DNA from: JALOAP01 sp964632355
GTDB taxonomy: Bacteria > Chloroflexota > Dehalococcoidia > Tepidiformales > Tepidiformaceae
Length of the DNA: 10,985 nt
NCBI GenBank assembly: GCA_964632355.1
Contig: CAZWBW010000092.1
Coordinates: forward strand, 1 to 10,985
Direction of reading: 5' to 3'
The position numbers were made by a program, and so were the translations under genes. Below are positions 6,347-10,985 of the stretch, in pieces. Below the pieces are notes generated by a model. The model was not told the origin of the DNA. It was given only the letters and a program-made list of their open reading frames with translations, and did not search any database. Numbering within the stretch: position 1 is the stretch's first letter; each line of letters begins with the position of its first letter.

Positions 6347-7330
6347 GTGGCTCGATTCGAACGAATCCAACTGACCTACAACAACGTGTACGTGGTCGAC
6401 GGCCCGGAGGGGCGCATCCTGATCGATACGGGGCCGGATTACAAGGGTGCGCGCGCTGTTCTGAAGGAGGCACTCGGGGAGCAGCTGCCCGACGCGGTTA
6501 TCGCGACGCATGCACACCACGACCACGCCGGGCTGGGTGCGTGGTGGCAGGCGCAGGGCGTGCCGGTGTACCTCGGGGCAGCCGACCTGCACTTCGCGCG
6601 TAAGCCACACATGCTCGACGAGGGCGAACTGGCGGCGATGGTGGACTACGTCCGAGGTGTCGGTGCGCCCGCGGAGGTGCAGGCGGAGGCGATCGAAGGG
6701 CTGGAGCGACGGCGCGAGTGGGCCGTACGTGTAGCGGAATCGCCGGAGTACCCGCCGGTGGGCAGCACGGGACGGTGGCCGACGGGGCTGCGATACGAGG
6801 CCTTCGCACCCAGGCGCACCGTGGACGGCGACATGACGATCGGCGGGCTCCAGGTGCTGTCCTGCCCGGGGCACACGCCCGGGAACCTCGTGGCAATCGA
6901 CCCGGCCGAGGGTGTGCTGTTCTCGGGCGACCAGCTCCTGCCGAACATTACGCCGACGCCCGGGATCCAGTTTGTGCCGCGCAACGGCGGCTTCGAACGG
7001 TTCGCGAGCCTGCCAGCCTTCGTGGCGTCGCTCGAACGGCTGCGCGAGCGACAGTTGACGCGATGTCTGCCTGGCCACGGTGAGCCCTTTTCGGACGTTG
7101 CTGCAGAGATCGACGGAAATTTGGCGGCGATCGAAGCACGAACGGAGCGGATGCTGGAGGAACTGCGCGAGGGTGGACCGGCCACGGTGTACGGGCTCGG
7201 CGAACGGCTGTACCCCAAGGCATTGCGGCGGCGGTTCTGGCAGATCGTCGCGACGGTGCAGGGCCACCTCGATCTGCTGCTCGCGCGCGGGCAGGCCGTG
7301 TGTGAAGACGGGATGTTCGCGGCCCGCTGA
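6347..7330 (+). CDS. MBL-fold metallo-hydrolase (LACTB2/GloB-like)
   Basis: A 327-residue metallo-beta-lactamase-fold hydrolase, probably with two metal ions. Metal ligands are all present: H55-A-H57-H-D59-H60 (THAHHDHAG), H176 (CPGHTPGN), D195 (FSGDQLLP) and H244 (LPGHGEP). IDTGP at 26-30 is the usual early loop. A helical insert rich in charged residues fills about 85-135 between the first motif and H176. The C-terminal 70 residues (about 255-325, ERMLEELREGGPATVYGLGERLYP..RRRFWQIVATVQGHLDLLLARG) look like the winged-helix tail of LACTB2-type members. The substrate is not predictable; thioester, lactone or RNA substrates occur in the family. The start is GTG 6347, the earliest sensible one, with a -10-like box six bases before it. 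The SnoaL-like gene follows 67 bases later and may be co-transcribed. Confidence 0.9.
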   Translation: MARFERIQLTYNNVYVVDGPEGRILIDTGPDYKGARAVLKEALGEQLPDAVIATHAHHDHAGLGAWWQAQGVPVYLGAADLHFARKPHMLDEGELAAMVDYVRGVGAPAEVQAEAIEGLERRREWAVRVAESPEYPPVGSTGRWPTGLRYEAFAPRRTVDGDMTIGGLQVLSCPGHTPGNLVAIDPAEGVLFSGDQLLPNITPTPGIQFVPRNGGFERFASLPAFVASLERLRERQLTRCLPGHGEPFSDVAAEIDGNLAAIEARTERMLEELREGGPATVYGLGERLYPKALRRRFWQIVATVQGHLDLLLARGQAVCEDGMFAAR

Positions 7331-7357
7331 CGGTTCTACGGGTTGCCGGTGCGGCCC

Positions 7358-7378
7358 GGCGCGTGCACGATGCGCGCC
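7358..7378 (+). other. GC-rich hairpin between MBL and SnoaL-like genes
   Basis: GGCGCG (7358-7363) and CGCGCC (7373-7378) form a perfect 6-bp stem with a 9-base loop. There is no T-run after it, so it is not a normal intrinsic terminator. It may only slow polymerase or protect the RNA end. Low confidence of function. Confidence 0.3.
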
Positions 7379-7397
7379 AAAGCCGGGAGGGAAGCAC

Positions 7398-7763
7398 GTG
7401 GACCTGGATGCCTACAACGCAGCGTGGCTCAAAGCATGGAGCGACAAGGATGTCGAGCGACTCCTCGAGTTCTATCACCCGGACGTGGTGTACAAGGACG
7501 GGCAGACCGTTACCGGCCTGAAGGGCCACGAGGAACTCCGCGGGTACCTGGCGTCGCTGTTCGAACGCACACCGCCAATGCGGTACGAGCCGGACGAACT
7601 GTGGGCCATCGACGGCGGGTACTGCGGCCGCTGGATCTGCACGATTGACCTGCCCGGCGGCACGAAGCGGTACTTGCGCGGGTTCGACCTGGTGCTGCTG
7701 GACGGGGACCGCATCCGCCTGAACGAGGTGTATACGCACGACCTTGGGGAGACTGCGGGGTAG
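7398..7763 (+). CDS. SnoaL/NTF2-like protein
   Basis: A 121-residue protein of the nuclear transport factor 2-like / SnoaL_2 superfamily. It shows the typical opening helix YNAAWLKAWSDKDVERLLEFYHPDVVYKD (about 6-34), then GLKGHEELRGYLASLF and the strands GGYCGRWICTIDLPGG and RGFDLVLLDGDRIRLNEVY. These proteins bind or turn over small hydrophobic compounds; the ligand here is unknown. The start is GTG 7398, with GGAGG at 7386-7390 seven bases upstream; the longer open frame reaching back to 7080 overlaps the MBL gene and is not used. Sixty-seven bases separate it from the MBL-fold gene, with no clear promoter between, so joint transcription is likely. The next gene, the LysR-type regulator, has its own promoter. 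Confidence 0.85.
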   Translation: MDLDAYNAAWLKAWSDKDVERLLEFYHPDVVYKDGQTVTGLKGHEELRGYLASLFERTPPMRYEPDELWAIDGGYCGRWICTIDLPGGTKRYLRGFDLVLLDGDRIRLNEVYTHDLGETAG

Positions 7764-7785
7764 GTTCAGGCCGCGAAGCCGTAGT

Positions 7786-7814
7786 TTCGACAAATGGATG
7801 CCTAGATCTAGCCT
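7786..7814 (+). promoter_or_regulatory. Putative sigma-70-type promoter of the LysR-type gene
   Basis: TTCGAC (7786-7791) and TAGCCT (7809-7814) are separated by 17 bases, giving a -35/-10 pair with start of transcription near 7821 and a leader of about 60 bases. The -10 overlaps a 10-bp palindrome (7802-7811) and the left arm of an inverted repeat (7811-7818), so repression by a bound protein is easy to imagine. Confidence 0.4.
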
Positions 7815-7850
7815 ATGCGAGACGAGAGGAGTATCGTTAGGGGCATAGGC
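7802..7850. promoter_or_regulatory. Operator-like palindrome and spaced inverted repeat before the LysR-type gene
   Basis: CTAGATCTAG at 7802-7811 is a perfect 10-bp palindrome. GCCTATGC (7811-7818) and GCATAGGC (7843-7850) form a perfect 8-bp inverted repeat, with centres 32 bp apart (about three helical turns). A third short repeat, CAGCC-GCTAT-GGCTG, lies at 7850-7864. The region is AT-richer than its surroundings. LysR-type regulators bind spaced dyads near their own promoters, so autoregulation is likely; which dyad is bound is not known. Confidence 0.5.
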
Positions 7851-7879
7851 AGCCGCTATGGCTGGTGGGTGAGGCATCC

Positions 7880-8779
7880 GTGGAACTGGCCCAATTAGAC
7901 GCATTCATTGCCGCTGCCGATTGCGGCAGCTTTAGCCGGGCTGCTGAGCTCCTGAATGTCGCGCAGCCGTCGCTCAGCAACCGGATTCAATCACTGGAGC
8001 GGGAGGTCGGGCAGGCGCTCTTCGAGCGCATGGGCCGCGGCGTCAAGCTGACCGACGCCGGGCGAGCGTTCCTCCCGTATGCGCAGCGCGTGCTTCGCAC
8101 CCTCAACGACGGCCTCATGGTGCTCGAAGGAACGCGCGAGGGCACGGCCGGGCGGCTGAGCATCGGGACGGCGCCGGCGGTCGGTACCTATGTTTTGCCG
8201 CGACTGCTGAAGATTTTCTGCGACAACCGCGAAGGCGTAGACGTCGTGGTCCGCACGGGGCACTCCGACGCTGTGCTGCAGATGGTGCTCGACGACGACG
8301 TGCAGGTCGGCTTCGGACGGCCGATAAACCACCCGGACGTTCGGACGATTGTGTTGTACGAGGACGAACTGGTTCTCGTCGTCTCGTCGGACCACCGGAT
8401 GGCGAAGCGGGGGTCGGTCAAGGTCGAGGAGCTGGCAGAGGAGTCGCTCATCCTGTTCGACCGGGACTCGGGGTATTTTGGGATGATCCTCGGGCTGTTC
8501 CGCGATCTCGGCGTGGTGCCGCAGCAGCAGATGCAACTCGACAGCATCGAAGCGACGAAGAAGATGGTCGAGGCGAACCTCGGCATCGCGCTGCTGCCCG
8601 AACTCTCGGTGGATCGCGAGATTCGGCTGGGCACGCTGCACAAGGTTCACATCGAGTCGGCCGAGCCGGTCGTGCGCGAGATCGCCGTTATGTACAGGCG
8701 GAACAAGCCTCAGTCCGGACCGATGTCGGCGTTCCTCGACCTGCTGGGCGAGATCTACGGCACGCGGCTCCCGCGATAG
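7880..8779 (+). CDS. LysR-type transcriptional regulator
   Basis: A 299-residue LysR-type transcriptional regulator. The N-terminal winged helix-turn-helix covers about residues 1-60 (MELAQLDAFIAAADCGSFSRAAELLNVAQPSLSNRIQSLE, with LTDAGRAFLPYA after it). A linker helix and a two-lobed effector-binding domain follow (GRLSIGTAPAVGTYVLPRLL to about residue 290). The profile is close to CysB/CbbR-like members but the effector cannot be named. The start is GTG 7880, which gives the usual MEL opening; a GTG at 7865 would add five residues. A weak GGTGAGG lies upstream. Its promoter region carries a palindrome and an inverted repeat that suggest autoregulation. No divergent target gene is present: the upstream SnoaL-like gene points the same way, and the downstream PHP gene is 55 bases away and could be co-transcribed. 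Confidence 0.93.
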   Translation: MELAQLDAFIAAADCGSFSRAAELLNVAQPSLSNRIQSLEREVGQALFERMGRGVKLTDAGRAFLPYAQRVLRTLNDGLMVLEGTREGTAGRLSIGTAPAVGTYVLPRLLKIFCDNREGVDVVVRTGHSDAVLQMVLDDDVQVGFGRPINHPDVRTIVLYEDELVLVVSSDHRMAKRGSVKVEELAEESLILFDRDSGYFGMILGLFRDLGVVPQQQMQLDSIEATKKMVEANLGIALLPELSVDREIRLGTLHKVHIESAEPVVREIAVMYRRNKPQSGPMSAFLDLLGEIYGTRLPR

Positions 8780-8834
8780 GCGGCAGCACTGGCTGTGGTT
8801 TGCCGATGGGCGGCCGATAGGGAATCGTGTCGGC

Positions 8835-9428
8835 GTGCTGATTGACCTTCACTGCCATACGCAGCCGCTGTCCCAGTGCAGTTCTCTTCGCCCCGAAGAG
8901 CTCGTGGACCTCGCCCGGGAGCGGGGGCTCGACGGTGTGGTGCTTACCGAGCACGACGCGCCGTGGGACGCCGGGGCGCTCGCCGACGTGCGACGGAGGA
9001 CGGGTTTCCTGGTGCTCGGCGGAGTTGAGTTCACGACCGACCGGGGGCACGTGCTGGCGTTCGGGCTTACCGGTGTCCGCGAACCGGTTCCGACGCTGGC
9101 TGCGCTGCGGGAGGTGGCGAACCGCGATGGTGCGCTGCTCTACCTCGCGCACCCGGCCCGAGACGGACTCCTGCGTGTCGACCACGAGATCGTGACGTCG
9201 GTAGTGTCGGTGGAGTCGCAGAACGGGTCGGATTCGCGGCTGCAGAACCTGGCGGCCGCCGGGCTTGCGCACGGGTTTTCGCTGCCGGGGATCGGCGGTT
9301 CGGACGCGCACACGGCGGACGAAGTTGGCCGCGCTGCGACGCGGTTCGAGCGCCGCATCGCGACAGAAGCGGACCTGATGGCGGCGCTCCGCGAAGGGTG
9401 CTACGAAGCGGTTTGTCTGCGCGATTAG
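8835..9428 (+). CDS. PHP-domain metal-dependent phosphoesterase
   Basis: A compact 197-residue PHP domain (polymerase and histidinol phosphatase type), a metal-dependent phosphoesterase fold. Ligand motifs are seen in order: H6 and H8 (DLHCHT), E39-H40-D41 (LTEHD), E65 (GGVEFTTD), H72 (GHVLAFG), H106 (YLAHP), E127 (VESQNG), and D157 with H159 (GGSDAHT). The order and completeness suggest an active enzyme of the TrpH/YciV-like group that hydrolyses nucleotide or other small phosphates, but the substrate is inferred. It starts at GTG 8835 with no Shine-Dalgarno. A weak AATCGT (8823-8828) is six bases upstream, so a leaderless transcript is possible, or read-through from the LysR-type gene. The stop overlaps the stop of the convergent DinB-family gene by 4 bases. 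Confidence 0.9.
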   Translation: MLIDLHCHTQPLSQCSSLRPEELVDLARERGLDGVVLTEHDAPWDAGALADVRRRTGFLVLGGVEFTTDRGHVLAFGLTGVREPVPTLAALREVANRDGALLYLAHPARDGLLRVDHEIVTSVVSVESQNGSDSRLQNLAAAGLAHGFSLPGIGGSDAHTADEVGRAATRFERRIATEADLMAALREGCYEAVCLRD

Positions 9429-9946
9429 GTCGTTTCCGGCGCCTTGCCAAGCCAGCGCTGGGCGTGCAGCGAGTCGAACTCGCCGTGGAGATTCAGGAGC
9501 GCAACGAAGTGTTCGAGGGCGTGGGCGAGCACGCGTTCGGCCACCCACGCGAGATCGACTTCGCGCCCGTTCGGCCACACACAGGTCCGTTGCCACTGTT
9601 CAGGCGTGAGGTCCTTCAGGAGTTCGACCGTCGCCGCGCGTTCGGCCATGAATTCTTCGGCGATTGCCGCGATATCGCCTTCCGGGCGATACCGTTCGAC
9701 CATGAACTGGTTCTCGTCCCAGTTCTCGAACACCGGCCGGTCTTCGGAGAGGATGCGCTTGATGCGAGGCTGGTAGCTTTCGCGTTCGACGGCAAGCAGG
9801 TGGACAAGGTGCTGGTGGGCCGACCATTGACCGACGACCTGGCGGTGCTGCCAGGGCTGCACAAGTGATGCCGCCCAGTCGACGCCTTTCACGCTGAGCT
9901 GGAGGCGGGCCATGAGCGTCGGGTCGGGGATGCGGGAATCAGCCAT
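9425..9946 (-). CDS. DinB-family protein
   Basis: A 173-residue four-helix bundle protein of the DinB/YfiT superfamily, small metal-binding enzymes that include thiol S-transferases and many stress-induced proteins of unknown activity. The metal triad is likely H46 in WSAHQHLVHLLAVE (the H in the WS..HL segment) plus H142 and H146 in AHALEHFVAL. PVFENWDENQF at 71-81 matches a common DinB segment. The start is ATG 9946 with a GAGGA-type ribosome site upstream; the open frame continues far upstream to 10621, but that part is antisense to the SLT gene and not coding. It diverges from the SLT gene, with about 90 bases between the starts. The stop overlaps the PHP stop by 4 bases. The substrate is unknown. 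Confidence 0.88.
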   Translation of the reverse strand: MADSRIPDPTLMARLQLSVKGVDWAASLVQPWQHRQVVGQWSAHQHLVHLLAVERESYQPRIKRILSEDRPVFENWDENQFMVERYRPEGDIAAIAEEFMAERAATVELLKDLTPEQWQRTCVWPNGREVDLAWVAERVLAHALEHFVALLNLHGEFDSLHAQRWLGKAPETT

Positions 9947-9983
9947 CCTGTTCCTCGAAATGCGGGTGTGGTGGGAGCGGACC

Positions 9984-9995
9984 GGGGAAGTCCCC
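9984..9995. repeat. Short palindrome in the DinB leader region
   Basis: GGGGA-AG-TCCCC (9984-9995) is a 5+5 bp inverted repeat between the divergent DinB and SLT genes. It could be a small operator, but it is short and GC-rich, so chance is possible. Confidence 0.3.
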
Positions 9996-10021
9996 AATGC
10001 GCCGGGTGAGCCACACGGTAC

Positions 10022-10027
10022 TAGGGT
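10022..10027 (+). promoter_or_regulatory. Putative -10 box of the SLT gene
   Basis: TAGGGT fits TANNNT and ends nine bases before the ATG at 10037. On the other strand TACCGT (10020-10015) may serve the DinB gene. No -35 box is clear. A weak GGGTGGA at 10024-10030 could instead act as ribosome site, so leaderless and normal initiation cannot be told apart. Confidence 0.35.
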
Positions 10028-10036
10028 GGACGGGCA

Positions 10037-10609
10037 ATGGCCATCGATCCGCTTGCTGCTGGTTTGCCCTCTTCGGCGCACGTGTCCCTCCACGAGGCGC
10101 GAGAGATCGCGCGGTTGCGCGCGTACCGACCACATGTCCGGTTCGCAACGACAGGAGGGGCTCGACGGGCGTCCGCGATGGATGCGCCCACGCCGATTCG
10201 AAGCACTGGCGCGGGGGACCCGGACCGCTGGGACGGGCTGCTGAACCGGCTCGGTGCGAAGTACAACGTTCCGCCGCTGTTCCTGAAGGCGGTCATGCTC
10301 GCCGAGAGTGGCGGCGACCCGAACGCAATCGGCGACAACGGCCACTCGGTGGGGCTGTTCCAGCTGCACGACCAGGGGTACGGCTATGGGATGGGCGACC
10401 TCCGGTTCGACCCGGAGGCGAACGCCGAGCGCGCGGCACGTGGCCTGGCGGAGTCGTGGCACGTGGTGACGCGCCAGGGCTACACCGGCGAGGAGCGCCT
10501 CCGGGCGGCCTACGACCACTCGTTCAACCCGGGCGGTGGCTGGGCGTACCAGGGTGACAGCGTGGTGCGCCACTACCGGGCGCTGCTGGCAGCACAGGGA
10601 CTCGCCTAG
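10037..10609 (+). CDS. SLT/lysozyme-like transglycosylase domain protein
   Basis: A 190-residue protein whose C-terminal two thirds is a lysozyme-like SLT domain that cleaves the glycan strand of peptidoglycan. The likely catalytic Glu is E90 (MLAESGGDPNA), followed by GDNGHSVGLFQLH at 99-111 and GYGYGMGDLRFDPEANAERAARGLAESW, the expected order for a soluble lytic transglycosylase. YDHSFNPGGGWAYQGDSVVRHY ends the domain. The first 60 residues are low-complexity and charged (RLRAYRPHVRFATTGGARR), with no hydrophobic core, so I see no signal peptide or membrane anchor. The start is ATG 10037; an internal ATG at 10178 would give only the domain, also without a signal. Export, if any, would need another route such as a phage-tail-like or flagellar system, none of which is in view. 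It may also act in cell lysis. Confidence 0.85.
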   Translation: MAIDPLAAGLPSSAHVSLHEAREIARLRAYRPHVRFATTGGARRASAMDAPTPIRSTGAGDPDRWDGLLNRLGAKYNVPPLFLKAVMLAESGGDPNAIGDNGHSVGLFQLHDQGYGYGMGDLRFDPEANAERAARGLAESWHVVTRQGYTGEERLRAAYDHSFNPGGGWAYQGDSVVRHYRALLAAQGLA

Positions 10610-10664
10610 GCGGCCGCTCACCCGTTGGGACAGGGCTGCAAGGCGTCGACGAGCGATCCGGTGT

Positions 10665-10670
10665 TAAGAT
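10665..10670 (+). promoter_or_regulatory. Extended -10 promoter of the alpha/beta hydrolase gene
   Basis: TGTTAAGAT (10662-10670) fits the extended -10 pattern TGnTANNNT, which can work without a -35 box. It predicts a transcript start near 10677 and a leader of about 30 bases that contains GGAGG at 10696-10700, seven bases before the GTG start. Confidence 0.5.
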
Positions 10671-10707
10671 CCTGAGCATTCACTGCCGCCCGATCGGAGG
10701 TTCGCTC

Positions 10708-10985
10708 GTGGGTACTGCTGGATACACCGACCGGGACGTGACAGTCCGTGGGCTGAAATTGCACTACCAGGAATGGGGCGACTCGAACGCTCCTGCCATC
10801 ATGATGCTCCACGGGTTTGGCGTCTCGGGACACATGTTCGATGAGTTCGCGGAGCGGCTCGCGAGCCGTTTTCGCCTCATCGCGCTGGACCAGCGTGGCC
10901 ACGGTGATAGCGATTGGGCCGAGGATGGCAACTACAGCCGCGAGGAGTTCGTCGAGGACGTCGAAGCGGTCCGCGAGGCGCTGGG
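10708..10985 (+). CDS. Alpha/beta hydrolase (5' part, cut by window end)
   Basis: The first 92 residues of an alpha/beta-fold hydrolase; the rest, with the nucleophile and catalytic His, lies beyond the window. The opening is typical: strand pair DVTVRGLKLHYQEWG, then the oxyanion-hole motif LHGFGVSGHMF (HG at 35-36), then FRLIALDQRGHGDSDW (D61 to W70), and the start of helix B, EFVEDVEAVREAL. Similar sequences act as esterases, haloalkane or epoxide hydrolases, or C-C hydrolases; the substrate cannot be told. The start is GTG 10708 with GGAGG seven bases upstream and an extended -10 promoter before it. The gene begins 98 bases after the SLT gene and looks independently transcribed. Confidence 0.9.
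   Translation, partial: MGTAGYTDRDVTVRGLKLHYQEWGDSNAPAIMMLHGFGVSGHMFDEFAERLASRFRLIALDQRGHGDSDWAEDGNYSREEFVEDVEAVREAL

Noticed and set aside
8780..8834. Possible terminator after the LysR-type gene
   Set aside because: Only short, imperfect GGCA/TGCC pairing and no T-run.
9947..10621. Upstream extension of the DinB reading frame
   Set aside because: It runs antisense through the SLT gene; the ATG at 9946 has a ribosome site and gives the normal DinB length.
1..10985. CRISPR arrays, tRNA or rRNA genes, insertion sequences
   Set aside because: No regular repeats, no cloverleaf or rRNA-like sequence, and no transposase motif or terminal repeats were seen on either strand.

Overview
The window is GC-rich, gene-dense bacterial DNA. 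It holds fourteen protein-coding genes, two of them cut by the window edges, and I see no RNA gene, mobile element or CRISPR array. Many starts are GTG or TTG. Several genes lack a Shine-Dalgarno sequence but carry a TANNNT box 6-9 bases before the start, the pattern of leaderless transcripts in Actinobacteria, Deinococcota and Chloroflexota. With the gene content this makes a Chloroflexota (Dehalococcoidia-like) or actinobacterial host plausible. That assignment is inference; no marker gene settles it.

Layout. 1-527 (+): end of a short-chain dehydrogenase resembling the dehydrogenase unit of MFE-2-type beta-oxidation enzymes, followed by a hairpin terminator. 657/666-1487 (+): larE, a PP-loop sulfur-transfer enzyme with the three cysteines expected of the [4Fe-4S]-dependent type. 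1484-2134 (-): an orotate phosphoribosyltransferase-like gene convergent with larE. 2305-2751 (+): a SnoaL-like protein. 2739-6264 (-): a tightly coupled MoxR ATPase - DUF58 - DUF4129 membrane protein operon. 6347-7763 (+): a metallo-beta-lactamase-fold hydrolase and a second SnoaL/NTF2-like protein. 7880-8779 (+): a LysR-type regulator behind a promoter region with striking inverted repeats. 8835-9428 (+): a PHP-domain phosphoesterase. 9425-9946 (-): a DinB-family protein. 10037-10609 (+): an SLT-type lysozyme-like protein without a signal peptide. 10708-end (+): an alpha/beta hydrolase, cut by the window edge.

The only clear multi-gene machine is the MoxR-DUF58-DUF4129 operon: an AAA+ ATPase, a vWA-like partner and a membrane protein, with adjacent genes overlapping by 1 and 4 bases. 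The rest look like single-gene housekeeping or accessory metabolic units. Three convergent pairs overlap at their stop codons (by 4, 13 and 4 bases) with no terminator between them, so the chromosome is very compact. I found no convincing new defence or mobile system. The points most worth checking are the cluster-type LarE without visible larB/larC, the altered catalytic loop of the orotate phosphoribosyltransferase, the operator-like repeats before the LysR gene, and the leaderless-type promoters.
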